DNA of 64,000 nt from Chitinophaga tropicalis (lineage in GTDB: Bacteria > Bacteroidota > Bacteroidia > Chitinophagales > Chitinophagaceae): positions 496,001-560,000 of the forward strand of contig NZ_WRXN01000002.1 of NCBI RefSeq assembly GCF_009758205.1, given 5' to 3'. Both the position numbers and the translations under genes were made by a program. Position 1 is the first letter of the stretch. The number at the start of each line of letters is the position of its first letter. The notes under the pieces were generated by a model. That model was not told the DNA's origin, made no database searches, and saw nothing but the letters and a program-made list of their open reading frames with translations. Positions 18,392-29,100 of the stretch are shown here, piece by piece.

Positions 18392-21300
18392 ATGCCTGTT
18401 AAATTCTTTAGCCTTGTTATCTTTTCCCTACTGTTACTCAATGCGCCTGCTGCGGTTGCACAAAGTGATGTTGACTACACATCACCTGTTCCTCTTTACA
18501 TGCTGATAGATGCAAAGAGCAATTTCCGTATGGATGCCCGTATGTGGATGTATGATGACAGGGGACACGACCTTCCGCTTGTAAAAACATATGAAAGTCC
18601 GGATGAAGTAGCTTTCAATTGTGGCTATATTATCGGCAATCCTCCTCATTTTTTCACTATAGAAAGCTATTATCCTGGTACTCAATATCCTATGACGGAA
18701 ACGCTGGGACGTCTTGCCTGGCCTGACCCGATCTCCCAGGAAGGCCTGAACCAATGGCCGTTGGACCTCCCTATTCCGTATGATGTTTTCGGTTATCTCA
18801 GCGTAGATACGCCGGTTGTCTGCCGGTTTGTATATGTAATGGTGGCACCATGGAAACCAACAAGTCCTTCAGAAGGAGGGATTGTCTGCGCGAATGACTA
18901 CATGACAATTAAAACTCTCCGCAATAAAGAGGTGGATGGCAAGTCATACGTAACAAATACCATGGTATTTGAATACAACGTAGCTGATTCTTCAGAATGG
19001 ACACCATGCGTTTCAGGCTTCATGTATTGGGGAGATGCTGGCTCAACTTTTCGTCCGCAGGAATGGATTGCATCTGTCAAATATGCCACCACGAAAAAGA
19101 AAATAAGGTTCCGCTGCCGGCAAAAGGCAGAGTATAGCAATGGTAAGATCTATTATTCACCCTATTCAGAACCTACCGGGTATATGGAAGTACACCCTCC
19201 GGCCCCCACTGTGGATGAGAGCAGGATAGTGAAAACTGCTGCCTGTCCTACGGAGAATAATGGGACTATCACTGTGCCTTCAGGTGCTGTGAAGAGTAAT
19301 TTCAGCAGGATGAGGTGGATATTACGTAAGGGGCTGGTTACCACGCCTTGTGATCCCGGGCTGACTGCAGGCCAGTCTAATTGCGGGGACCAGGAGGATT
19401 GGAGCAATGGGTCTGTGCCTGTTGAAGATGTGATACATGTAGATAACCTGAAGCCGGGGACTTATACGCTGTGGGTATATAACCCCGGCCAGGATGAAGG
19501 GAACTGTGTAAGATATATTCCTATTACTATAGATGAACTGGCGCCGTTAAGTGTAACAACTGATGCGGCCAGGACTAAAAACCTGAGCTGTTATAACAGT
19601 AATGATGGCACGATAGGTGTAAATGCTGCAGGTGCAAATACCAGTGGTACTTATTATTTCACGTTATTATCCGGTACTAATGTTGTACGTGCAGAACAAA
19701 CTGGAACAGGTAATATGATGTTGTGGGAAAACCTTCCGGCAGGGACCTACCAGGCAAGGGTGCGTAACAGCAGTTGTAGCGCCGTTGCATTGACCGGGAA
19801 TATTACTGTGACCCAGCCAGCGGCCTTGACCGGGGAGTTAGTAGCTACATCGCCTACCTGTACGTCACCCGGTAATGGTATGGTGAGTGTGACTGCTAAT
19901 GCTAATGGCGGAACTATCAGTAATTATGTTTTTAATCTTTATAAGGATAATGTACTGGTACTGACTTCAGGGCCGGTAACTTCCAGTAGTTACACTTTCA
20001 CGGATCTTGAAGGTGGTAATTACAAAACAGGTGTTATCAATAATGATCAGCCGCTTTGCCCTTCCTGGGATAGTAGCGTTACATTGACAACGCTGGTGCC
20101 GCTGGCGGTAAATCTAACAGGCAGAGATTCGGTGAGTTGTTATGGTGGAAATGACGGACGGCTGGAGTTTTCGGCTATTGGGGGTACAGGGCTTTATCTG
20201 TATACGCTGGAAAGTGGGGGCGTTTCTGTGAGTAATACGACGGGGGCTTTTACAGGATTGACCGCCGGTAATTATACCATTACAGTAAAGAACCAGGCGA
20301 ATACCTGTAATGATGATGTAGTGGAGAACATTGCTGTGTACCAGCGGACGGCCATCAATATACAGTTACAGCAAACACCGCTCAGCTGTTATGGGTTGAC
20401 TGATGCAAGTATAAAAGCCATTGTCAGTGGTGGATCGGGTAATTACTATTACCAGTGGCAACAGCTGAAGAATGGGGTATGGACAGATAATAGTTTCTGG
20501 TTTAGCACTGATACGCAGATAGAAGACCTGGATGCAGGGACGTACAGGTTGATCATTAAAGATAACCTGGCGCCGGCTTGTACGGTGACTTCAACACCGA
20601 TGACGATTGATGCGATCACTCCTGTGCAGATCAGTAACATCAATATCCATGATGCCGTTTGTAAGGCGGATGGGGCACAGATTGAGATGACAGCTGAGGG
20701 AGGTGTACCCGGTTATGTTTATGAATGGTCTGTTGATAATACAAACTGGCAGGCATTTCCAGGAGCTACAACCATTAATGCTTCGGGTAATTACAGGTTG
20801 CGTGTAACTGACGCGCATCATTGTATGGTAACCAGTCCGTCAACATATACTGTCAGCATTCCGGATGCACCGCTCAGCTTTACTTATACACTGTCGGATT
20901 ATAAAGGGTATAATGTTTCCTGTGCGGGTAAAACAGATGGCTTCATGCAGGTAACTGCTGCAGGAGGTAACGGTGGTAGTTACAGCGGATATACCTATGC
21001 GTTGGATAATGGGGCGTATGGGGTTTTAGCCTTGTTAGAGCATATAGCAGCCGGTACGCATACCATCAGCGTGAAGGATGGCAGAGGTTGTGTGGTGAGC
21101 AAAACTGTTACGCTGACAGCTCCGGCATCTGAGCTGGAAATCACTGTGACCAGTAAACAACATAATGGATGCGGGGCTGATCCTGTAGGACAGATAACAG
21201 TACAATCAAAAGGAGGAACTGCTCCTTATGCTTATTCCAGTGGGAATGATATATGGCAAGATAGCCCGGTACTGACAGGCATCGCGGCGGGCGATTATAC

Positions 21301-22369
21301 GCTACAGGTACGTGATGCGAATGGTTGTATATCTGATGTAGCGACCACTCTTACTTCTATCTATCCACCGATTACGGTAACAGCTGATGTTATACCGGTG
21401 ACATGCCACGGGCTTTCTGATGGAGCTATTACTTTGACTGCCGGAGGCGGAGATGGCAATTATGCTTATCAATGGGCAACAACAGGTGTTAGTGGTAGTG
21501 CTGCTAAGAATGTTCCGGCAGGTGTTTATACTGTAGAAGTGAAGGATGGCACAGGTTGTAAACAGGCGCTTACTTATACTGTTACACAGCCTGAGCCATT
21601 GGCATTACAGGTAGCTGCTCCGGGCATATGTGACGGACTTAATGAAGGTAGTATTACGGCAACAGTAACAGGAGGTACTTCACCATACCAGTATTCATTA
21701 GATAAGAGCAGCTGGCTGGTTGAAGGTACTTTTGGAGGATTACCGACAGGTAAATACCGGCTTGATGTAAGGGATGCCAATAAGTGCCTTGCAGGGCAGG
21801 ATATCGCTATTACTAAACTCAATATTAAACCGGAAGTAGACTTCCTGGTAGCATCCCGGAAAAATGCCCTGGATACATTGCTGATCAGGGAGATCAGTAT
21901 ACCAGCACCGGATTATGTGAACTGGACTTATCATCCCGATGCTATTTTACTAGGAACAGTGGAAGGAGCACCTATCATCCGGTTCTCCAAAGCAGGCACT
22001 TATTGGGTAGAGATGGCAGCTACTTTCGGGGATTGTACGTATTCACTGAGGAAAGAACTGACGATTGGAGCTTATGACCCGCAGGCGGGGCCGGGGTATA
22101 GTACACCGGTGAAGGTGATAGATACGGTGGTGCTGGCGCCTAATCCCAATAATGGCAACTTCAACTACACCGTGAAGCTGAACAGGAAGCAGCAGATGAT
22201 AGTGTATGTGTATGATATGAACGGAGCAGTTGCGGATAAGAAAAAGTATGCACCTGCTTTGGAGGTGAATGATTCATTTACGTTGAATGGTGTTATTACC
22301 GGGACCTATATACTGAGGGTGATAGCGGAGAGTGAGAGTAAAGATGTGAGGTTTATTATTACGAGGTAG
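18392..22369 (+). CDS. SprB-repeat surface protein with T9SS type A sorting domain, array copy 4
   Basis: This 1325-aa paralogue closes the array and starts 29 bp after copy 3. The signal peptide ends AAVAQ. The head keeps the Cys-containing landmarks (AFNCGYIIGNPP, CRFVYVMVAPWKPTSPSEGG) and the motif PISQEGLNQWPLDLP, a diverged form of the SQEALNQSPVDLP seen in copies 1-3. In the repeat region it shares with copy 1 the variant VPGYVYEWSVDNTNW and GATTINASGNYRL, although copies 2 and 3 lie between them. The C-terminal sorting domain matches the other copies. Two hairpins right after the stop codon end the operon. Confidence 0.87.
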   Translation: MPVKFFSLVIFSLLLLNAPAAVAQSDVDYTSPVPLYMLIDAKSNFRMDARMWMYDDRGHDLPLVKTYESPDEVAFNCGYIIGNPPHFFTIESYYPGTQYPMTETLGRLAWPDPISQEGLNQWPLDLPIPYDVFGYLSVDTPVVCRFVYVMVAPWKPTSPSEGGIVCANDYMTIKTLRNKEVDGKSYVTNTMVFEYNVADSSEWTPCVSGFMYWGDAGSTFRPQEWIASVKYATTKKKIRFRCRQKAEYSNGKIYYSPYSEPTGYMEVHPPAPTVDESRIVKTAACPTENNGTITVPSGAVKSNFSRMRWILRKGLVTTPCDPGLTAGQSNCGDQEDWSNGSVPVEDVIHVDNLKPGTYTLWVYNPGQDEGNCVRYIPITIDELAPLSVTTDAARTKNLSCYNSNDGTIGVNAAGANTSGTYYFTLLSGTNVVRAEQTGTGNMMLWENLPAGTYQARVRNSSCSAVALTGNITVTQPAALTGELVATSPTCTSPGNGMVSVTANANGGTISNYVFNLYKDNVLVLTSGPVTSSSYTFTDLEGGNYKTGVINNDQPLCPSWDSSVTLTTLVPLAVNLTGRDSVSCYGGNDGRLEFSAIGGTGLYLYTLESGGVSVSNTTGAFTGLTAGNYTITVKNQANTCNDDVVENIAVYQRTAINIQLQQTPLSCYGLTDASIKAIVSGGSGNYYYQWQQLKNGVWTDNSFWFSTDTQIEDLDAGTYRLIIKDNLAPACTVTSTPMTIDAITPVQISNINIHDAVCKADGAQIEMTAEGGVPGYVYEWSVDNTNWQAFPGATTINASGNYRLRVTDAHHCMVTSPSTYTVSIPDAPLSFTYTLSDYKGYNVSCAGKTDGFMQVTAAGGNGGSYSGYTYALDNGAYGVLALLEHIAAGTHTISVKDGRGCVVSKTVTLTAPASELEITVTSKQHNGCGADPVGQITVQSKGGTAPYAYSSGNDIWQDSPVLTGIAAGDYTLQVRDANGCISDVATTLTSIYPPITVTADVIPVTCHGLSDGAITLTAGGGDGNYAYQWATTGVSGSAAKNVPAGVYTVEVKDGTGCKQALTYTVTQPEPLALQVAAPGICDGLNEGSITATVTGGTSPYQYSLDKSSWLVEGTFGGLPTGKYRLDVRDANKCLAGQDIAITKLNIKPEVDFLVASRKNALDTLLIREISIPAPDYVNWTYHPDAILLGTVEGAPIIRFSKAGTYWVEMAATFGDCTYSLRKELTIGAYDPQAGPGYSTPVKVIDTVVLAPNPNNGNFNYTVKLNRKQQMIVYVYDMNGAVADKKKYAPALEVNDSFTLNGVITGTYILRVIAESESKDVRFIITR

Positions 22370-22412
22370 CACAAAAAAACGCTTTTTCCTTCGGCAAAAG
22401 CGTTTTTTTGTG
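22370..22412 (+). terminator. Long palindrome (copy 2), likely first terminator of the SprB-repeat array
   Basis: A perfect 17-bp inverted repeat, 22370-22386 with 22396-22412, has a 9-base loop (tccttcggc). It begins directly after the stop codon. The arms contain runs of seven A and seven T, so it can act as a terminator in both directions. It belongs to the palindrome family seen at 6164, 29670 and 33593. Confidence 0.8.
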
Positions 22413-22419
22413 AGGGGGA

Positions 22420-22450
22420 GTTAACCGGCTAAAGGCCGGTTAACGTTTTT
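22420..22450. terminator. Second hairpin terminator between convergent genes
   Basis: A perfect 10-bp stem, gttaaccggc (22420-22429) with gccggttaac (22435-22444), has a 5-base loop and a following T run on the plus strand. It lies just before the stop of the convergent DUF4302 gene. Confidence 0.7.
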
Positions 22451-22455
22451 TATAG

Positions 22456-23796
22456 TTATTCTTTCACCATGAAACCCGTGAAATAGAAATCAGGATGCTC
22501 AATACTGAGCAGCTGACCTAATTTGCCATATCCCTGTTGGGAATCTATAAAGAAATCCATTGTAAACCTGTCATTCCTCAGATAATCCAGCAATGGTTTT
22601 GCATCTGTGGCGATCAGAGCTGCATTCCCGGAATAAGCTAATCCGGTGAAGTCGAATACGCCAGCTGCTGTTTTGGTATAACTGAAAGGAAAGGTAGCTA
22701 CATATTGCAGGTTGTTCTGCAGTACAACAATATAGAGGGTCATGGTGGAGCTTGCCACATCAAAGCTATAATCTGCAAAATAGATAGTCAGATTGTAGGG
22801 GCCATTCTGTATAGATGTGTTAAATGCAGTCCATACATTGGTATAGGTGGTTGACCATCCCGGCATTGGCTGTGCCGGTGAGGCCACCTGCAGGGATGTG
22901 AAGTCAGTCCCCAGCAGCTTATGCATAGGCACTATAGCAGTCGGAGATACCTGTACATTGACCCGCTGGTTGTTGATCATAATATAAAAGACCTCGTCGT
23001 TCGCGTCCCACAAAAGTTCCCGGAAGGTATTACCATTATATGTGAGCGGTGCTTGCAGAAGGACGCCGTTCAGCGTATAGGAGTAAGCGGTAGAGAGCAA
23101 CTGTACATTACCGGCATCGTCAAGATAGCTGAGACTGAATTTCTTCCGTATCGGATCGAGGCTAACCTGGACCTTACGCCCGTCAGAAAACTGCAGGTAC
23201 TGCCAGGGAAATTCCGTGATATAGTTTTCTATATCAGTGATCAGGTCTTCATAACCACCGGTAGTATAGGCATTATATTCCGCCTGGGTGGCCCTGGTCA
23301 TCACTATTTTGGTTCCATAGGTAATGCCGGTCAGTTTAATGCTATCTGTCTGCACACTATCTATAGAAAATTCAAAGTCAACTTTATAACCTTCTCCTGC
23401 GTTTCCGCCAAAAACATTAGGGTCCGGATCAGAGAGCAGGTGCAGGTAAGAGTAGGTATCAAACAGGAGGGAGGGGCGTTGTACTGCTTTGAGCCGGTAG
23501 GTACTTTGATTGGCTGTACCTGCTGCTTCCATGGTAACGTCTCCATACATGGTGACCCTGTCATTGGAACCAAAAATGAAAAAGAAACCGTAACCACCAC
23601 CATCCGGCGGATAGATCACTGTTTTCCAGCCAAACTGTGCACCGGTGAGCGTGGTCTTGTGTTCTGCCAGTACCCTGGCGATGCGTTCTTCGGGCTTTTC
23701 TCCAAAGATGGACTCTGTCTTGTCGCGGGAGCATCCCACAAAAAACAGTGCCAACAGAATAACAGATAGTCTTATATACTGATGCATGATCTTCAT
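22456..23796 (-). CDS. DUF4302 domain lipoprotein
   Basis: This 446-aa predicted lipoprotein is the last gene of the susCD-type operon. The N-terminus MKIMHQYIRLSV leads to the lipobox FFVGCS, giving an acylated Cys at about residue 22. The sequence that follows (EERIARVLAEHKTTL, then GWKTVIYPPDGGGYGFFF) is typical of DUF4302, a Bacteroidota surface lipoprotein family of unknown function encoded beside SusC/SusD pairs. I placed the start at 23794-23796 because it is one base after the stop of the preceding gene and precedes the signal sequence directly; the open frame extends 50 codons further without sense. A second possible ATG lies at 23785-23787. It is probably a surface-exposed accessory binding protein of the transporter. 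Confidence 0.85.
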   Translation of the reverse strand: MKIMHQYIRLSVILLALFFVGCSRDKTESIFGEKPEERIARVLAEHKTTLTGAQFGWKTVIYPPDGGGYGFFFIFGSNDRVTMYGDVTMEAAGTANQSTYRLKAVQRPSLLFDTYSYLHLLSDPDPNVFGGNAGEGYKVDFEFSIDSVQTDSIKLTGITYGTKIVMTRATQAEYNAYTTGGYEDLITDIENYITEFPWQYLQFSDGRKVQVSLDPIRKKFSLSYLDDAGNVQLLSTAYSYTLNGVLLQAPLTYNGNTFRELLWDANDEVFYIMINNQRVNVQVSPTAIVPMHKLLGTDFTSLQVASPAQPMPGWSTTYTNVWTAFNTSIQNGPYNLTIYFADYSFDVASSTMTLYIVVLQNNLQYVATFPFSYTKTAAGVFDFTGLAYSGNAALIATDAKPLLDYLRNDRFTMDFFIDSQQGYGKLGQLLSIEHPDFYFTGFMVKE

Positions 23797-23797
23797 T

Positions 23798-24646
23798 TTA
23801 CAGGTTGTTAATGGCAGTCTGTACGCGGGATTGTAACTGGGAGAAATTGATATTCCAGTTTTCCTTGAAGTAGCGTACAATGATCTCTTCTTTTTTACGG
23901 AACAGTAACTGTGCATCGTCCGGCGCCTGGGCGATGATGGCTTCATAACCGCTTTTTCCTTCTACCAGCATGGTAGACACCATCTCTACAAAGTCCTCGT
24001 CAGGCGCACTGCGGGCGTATTGAGTGATGAAGCCTCTTTCCAGTGCTTCGGCCAGTGTATAGTCGTTCCAGTTACCGGTGTAGCCGGTGGAGATCCGTTT
24101 ATAGTCGACCGGGTACATAATGGTCTGGTGCATGATGTGGGCAAATTCGTGGTGGATGGTGTGCAGCATCTGCCGTACGCCTGGTTTGTCTGAAAGGCTG
24201 AAATCATTGAGCCAGAACAGTACAATTTTACGGCCGCCTTCTGCGGTGCCCAGGGTGATGGTATTGTTGGAATTAAATTCCGGGCTGCCGACCAGTACAA
24301 ACTGTTTCTGGCAGTATTTTTTGAAGAAGACTTCCCCGGCTTCTGCGATATAGGGTTGTACCCATGTTTTATAGATAGTAGACATTACGGGTATCACCTT
24401 ATCTTCTCTTACCGGCACCAGGTCTTTATCCAGCGCCAGTTCATAACGTTCAAAGCGATATTTTACTTCTATGTTGTAAGGCTTTGTGTAAACGGAGTCC
24501 AGCCAGAAGTCCAGCGGCCCTTTTTCCCATGTTTCACCGCCCAGTCCTGGGATATTCACATCATTTATAGTGTCATCCTTAGAGCAGGCCATCAGGCTGC
24601 TGATGAGTATAAAAGCCAATATGAATTTTAAATGCAGTTGTTTCAT
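23798..24646 (-). CDS. Substrate import-associated zinc metallohydrolase lipoprotein
   Basis: This 282-aa lipoprotein has a signal sequence ending in the lipobox SSLMAC (Cys21). The HExxH zinc motif is HEFAH (about residues 166-170), inside LHTIHHEFAHIMHQ. This combination next to SusC/SusD matches the family of putative zinc-binding metallopeptidases associated with substrate import in Bacteroidota. The reaction has not been shown for this family as far as I know, but peptide-bond cleavage outside the cell is the natural guess. A TTG at 24650-24652 opens the frame two codons earlier; I chose the ATG at 24646. It lies 18 bp after susD and 1 bp before the DUF4302 gene, so the genes are surely co-transcribed. 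Confidence 0.87.
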   Translation of the reverse strand: MKQLHLKFILAFILISSLMACSKDDTINDVNIPGLGGETWEKGPLDFWLDSVYTKPYNIEVKYRFERYELALDKDLVPVREDKVIPVMSTIYKTWVQPYIAEAGEVFFKKYCQKQFVLVGSPEFNSNNTITLGTAEGGRKIVLFWLNDFSLSDKPGVRQMLHTIHHEFAHIMHQTIMYPVDYKRISTGYTGNWNDYTLAEALERGFITQYARSAPDEDFVEMVSTMLVEGKSGYEAIIAQAPDDAQLLFRKKEEIIVRYFKENWNINFSQLQSRVQTAINNL

Positions 24647-24664
24647 GATCAATTGTTTTACAGG

Positions 24665-26128
24665 TTAACGGGGATTGAGTTCAATACCTGACTGTCTCAC
24701 TTCAGGAGGTAGCTGGAAAAGCCGTCGTGGATCGTCAGGGCCCAGTAACTCTGTTTCTCCGCTGGTGCCGGTATGCATGACGGGGATATGATAACGGAGG
24801 ATGTCAAACCAGCGCATGCCTTCCTGCATGAACTCTGCCTGTTTGAAGTCCAGCAGTGTGGCAAGATAGGCGTTCTTCAGATCGCTGGTGCCGTAGAAGG
24901 ATGTTACTTTGGTGTTGGTAATGCCATAAAGCCCAACGCTGTAGCCGTCTATGCGTTTGGCCGCATAGTCGTTCAGGTCCTGGCGTACTGCCGCATAGTT
25001 GTTCAGGTAGATGTTGGCTTCTGCGCGGTTGAACAGAACTTCTTCGGCAGAGAAAAGCGGGAAGATGGTATAGGGTATTCCTATATCTGCATTGGCGCTG
25101 GAGCGCACAAAGTGTTCTCTCCATTTCAGGATGCCCCAGTTATCAGTGTTGCTACCAAAGTAATAGAGCGGTTGTACCCAGGAGCCACCAGTTACGTTGT
25201 TATAGACAAAAATTGAATAGACAATATTGGTGTTCAGTCCGTAGCGGTATACGGCATAGTTCCTGGCCCAGTCTGACGGCGCTTCTACCAGTAGCAGGTT
25301 AGCTGTTTCTGTTGCCTGGGTGTAGATAGCGGAAGCTTCATTACCCGTGAGGTTTGCATATACGGTGACCCAGGGCCTGAGATTGGAGGCAATGCTGCCG
25401 CCGGGAAATACGCTGTTGGCGTAGCTGACCACTTTTTCATAATCCTGTTTGAAGAGATAAAAGCGGGAAGCGAAGGCATTGGCTGCAGCTTTGTTAAAGT
25501 GATATTTGGGCACTTTGTAGGAGGTATTATCTATGAGCGGCAATCCTTCCAGCAGGTCTTTTTCGATCTGTTCATATACATAAGCCACGGTTTTTCTATC
25601 GTACTGGCCAAACACTACTTTCTCCGGGGTGGTAACATATGGGATGCCGGGATCTGAAGTTGCTGTGGCGGGATTGTATACTTTCGAAAAGAGGGTAACC
25701 AGCATGAAGTGCGCATAGGCACGTGCTACGAGGGCTTCACCTTTCTGGGCATTGTAATCTTCCGGAGCATCAGCCTTACTGATGGCATCCAGCGCCTGGT
25801 TGGCTGCAGCGATGGCTTTGTAACAGGCATTCCAGTAATTGATAGGCGAGCCCTGGGCCCTTTCTGTCACATCGCGGAAATAGAAGGGATTGGTGTTGAT
25901 CTGTTCACTCACCATACCTGCGCCGTTGCCTTTATCTGCTGCATTGTCTGAAGCCGCTTCTGTGAAGGTGGCGAAGTCTGCCTGTGGGTATGCTGTGGCC
26001 AGCAGCTCTGCAACTTTCTCTACGGAGTTGAGTTGCGTGCGCTGGTCTGGCGCCTGTTCGAGGTATTTCCTGCAGCTGGTGGAAAGCAGCAGGGTGATGG
26101 TTAATATATAGCTGGTAGTTTTTTTCAT
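24665..26128 (-). CDS. RagB/SusD family nutrient-binding lipoprotein
   Basis: This 487-aa SusD-like protein forms the lid of a SusCD outer-membrane importer. The N-terminus has a signal sequence with lipobox LSTSC and continues CRKYLEQAPDQRT, a standard SusD opening. TPR-like helices follow (for example GEALVARAYAHFMLVTLF), and the C-terminus has the family-typical EGMRWFDILRYHIPV and DPRRLFQLPPEVRQSGIELNPR (split across the last 60 residues). The gene sits 26 bp after susC. Substrate cannot be read from sequence; the neighbouring metallohydrolase and the lack of carbohydrate enzymes argue for peptides. Confidence 0.95.
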   Translation of the reverse strand: MKKTTSYILTITLLLSTSCRKYLEQAPDQRTQLNSVEKVAELLATAYPQADFATFTEAASDNAADKGNGAGMVSEQINTNPFYFRDVTERAQGSPINYWNACYKAIAAANQALDAISKADAPEDYNAQKGEALVARAYAHFMLVTLFSKVYNPATATSDPGIPYVTTPEKVVFGQYDRKTVAYVYEQIEKDLLEGLPLIDNTSYKVPKYHFNKAAANAFASRFYLFKQDYEKVVSYANSVFPGGSIASNLRPWVTVYANLTGNEASAIYTQATETANLLLVEAPSDWARNYAVYRYGLNTNIVYSIFVYNNVTGGSWVQPLYYFGSNTDNWGILKWREHFVRSSANADIGIPYTIFPLFSAEEVLFNRAEANIYLNNYAAVRQDLNDYAAKRIDGYSVGLYGITNTKVTSFYGTSDLKNAYLATLLDFKQAEFMQEGMRWFDILRYHIPVMHTGTSGETELLGPDDPRRLFQLPPEVRQSGIELNPR

Positions 26129-26154
26129 CTGTTTGAATTTTACTATCTGGACAA

Positions 26155-29100
26155 TTATAAACCTGCTTTCAGGGAAAGGGTGAACTGACGGGGGATAGGC
26201 AGTGCCACACCTCCCGCATTAAAGAACTCAGGGTCCTGTCCGTTCAGCTTTTTATCTGAGTAGATCAGCCATACGTTATTAGCTACCAGGCTGACTGAAA
26301 GATTATTGAACCCGGCCCTGGTCAGCGTTTTAGGCGGCAGGTTATAGGAAAGCGACACCTGTTTGAGCCGGATGAAGCTACCGTCTGCCACGCGGGCGGT
26401 GGAATAGTTATAATTGTTATAGGGGAATGCGCCATCCAGGCGGGATTCACCCAGTTTGTCGAGAATAGAGGGTACGTTGGTAAGCAGCTCATCTCCCGGC
26501 AGCGTCCAGCGGTTCAGGAAATCGTTGGAGCTGGCATCCAGGTCTGAGTACTGTTGTTTGAACCCGGGGTTGAGGCGCACCTTGTTACCTGTACTGTAGG
26601 TAACCAGTGCCGACAGGGAAAGGTTCTTATAGCGAAGGGTGTTGTACCAGCCGCCGGTGAGAGTAGGATCTACAGGCCCGTCATAATGAAGGTTGCCTGT
26701 TTTATCGCTCTGGAGGTATACATTACCGCTTTTTGCGCTATCCTGGTTGATGAACAGGGGCGTGCCATCTTTGGGGTCTAATCCTGCGAAAGGAATGGAA
26801 TACAATCCGCGGACAGGCCTGCCTACCTGGGCGCCGCCTTCGGCCACTACCAGATCCCATATGATGGGCATATTCTTCAGGTTGGTGATCTTGCCTTTAT
26901 TGTAACCCAGGGTAAGCTGAGTTCTCAATCCCCAGTCAGTTTTATTGATGATATTATAGCCGATGGTCGCTTCTACTCCGTGGGATTTCATATCTCCGTA
27001 GTTGGCTATTTTGATCTCTTCGCCTCCGATGCCGCCTGTGCGGATAGGTCCGATGAGATCAAAGCCTTTGCGCAGGTAGCCATCTACTGTAATGCTCAGC
27101 TTATCCTGGAAGAGGCCTGCATCTATTCCCACGTTGGTTTCATATTGTTTTTCCCATGTCAGCTCTGAGTTTTCGAGGCTCTGGATATAGATCACCGATT
27201 CTATCTCTGAGAGGTATGGCCTGTTGGCACTGCGGTTCTGCAGTACTATAGCGGAGTTCCTGGCGTTGCCCATACTACCGGTAAGGCCATACGTAGCACG
27301 GAGGGTGAGCCTGTTCAGGTCCGGCAGGCTACGCATAAAATCTTCCGTATCCACATTCCAGGAGCCGCTGACGTTCCAGGTGGGCAGCCAACGGGCCGTG
27401 CGGGACTCGCCCAACAGGTTGGAGCCATCGTAACGGATACTGGCATTGAGGTTATATTTTCCTTTATAGGAGTAAGCAGCATTCGCGAGGTATGCCAGAT
27501 AGCGGTCATAGTTCATGCTCATGCTGTAATAGTTGAAGTTATTTTCCACGTTCTGTTTGATGATGTTGGGGTCTATATAGGGTACCCCACCTTTGTCAAA
27601 CTGGTAGCCGTAGCCATCAAACTGCCTGTTCTGGCGGTTGGCGTAACGCAGTTCCTGGGAACCGAGGAAATTGACCATATGCTTATCATTCCAGGTCTTG
27701 CTCCATTCAACGGTGTTACGCAGGTAGTAGCTTACCAGGTAATCATCTTCTGTGGTATAAATACCGCCGTATGGCAGTACGACTACGGGTTCAGCTTCCG
27801 GATCGTCGGGATTGCGGTAGAGGAACCTGTTGCGCGATCTGATAGTGGCATCTCCGGCAGCGCGGTAGGCCTGGGGCATGTTGGAATTCTCCTTGATCTT
27901 GTGTTCCTGGCTGGATTTCACATATCGGATATTACCCAGGAAAGTGTATTTAAGGTTTTTGAGGATCTTGTAGGAGAAATCGCCCTGCAGCTTGATATCC
28001 AGCTGACTGAGGTCGATATAGTTATTGCTCATTTCGTTCACTATGTTAAAGGGAGCGAAGTTGCGTGTGAAGTATTCGAGCTTTCCTTTTTCGTCATATG
28101 CTGTAAGCGTACGGCTGGCGTTGAGGGAATAGCTGTAGGGGTTGATGTCAAAGTCGCGGTCAAACTGTCCGCTTACCGGGTTGCTGTTACGGTTCAATGT
28201 ACCGGGTACACGCTGATCGCGGATAACTGCCTGGGTGATAAGGCCGAAGGAGACCTTATCGCTTACGTTATAGTTAGCCCTTACGTTGCCGGTGAAGCGT
28301 TTGAGTTTGTCTGCCAGCGTCCAGCCGTTGTCCTGCAGGAAGCTGGTGGACATATACAGCTGGGACCTGTCAGTACCGGAAGATACGCTGAGGGAATGTT
28401 CCTGCATAAAGGAGTTCTTAAACAGCACATCAAACCAGTTTGTGTTGGCTTTGGCATAACGTTCCAGGAATTGCCGCCTGCTTTCGGGGGTGTTGGGAAG
28501 ACCGAACTGACCGCTGGTAGCATCGTAGGTATCTATGAGCTGGTACATTTTAGTGTATACGCCTCCGTTCTCTGCACGTGTGGCATCTGAATGGTTGAGC
28601 CAGCCTTTCAGGGCCAGTTCATTGTAGAGGGCCATCTGATCGTCCGAGTTCATAATATCAAACTGATCGTATGTAGGTTTGAGGTAAGTAGAGAAGTTGC
28701 CTGTGTAGGAGATCACCGGTTTGCCTATACGGCCTTTTTTGGTGGTGATAACTACTACGCCATTCATGGCGCGGGCGCCGTATAATGCTGTAGCTGCGGC
28801 GTCTTTCAGGATCTGGAAACTTTCAATATCGTCAGGGTTGAGGCCTGCCACTGAGGAACCGAGCAGGGTAGCGGGGTTGCCGGTAGAGAGCTGTTCGTTC
28901 GAGACGTTGATTACGTCTTCCAGTACTACGCCGTCTACTACCCAGAGGGGTTTGTTATCGCCTGTAATGGAAGTAGCGCCGCGGATGCGGATCTTGGGGG
29001 CGGCGCCGAAGGTACCGGAAACGTTCTGGACGGATACGCCCGCCACCTGGCCTTCCAGCATGCGGCTTACGTCTGCGATACCGTCTCTTTTTACGTCGGA

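Noticed and set aside
22921..23769. Plus-strand open frame of 282 codons
   Set aside because: It is antisense to the DUF4302 gene, which has a lipobox, operon context and domain match; the antisense product has none.
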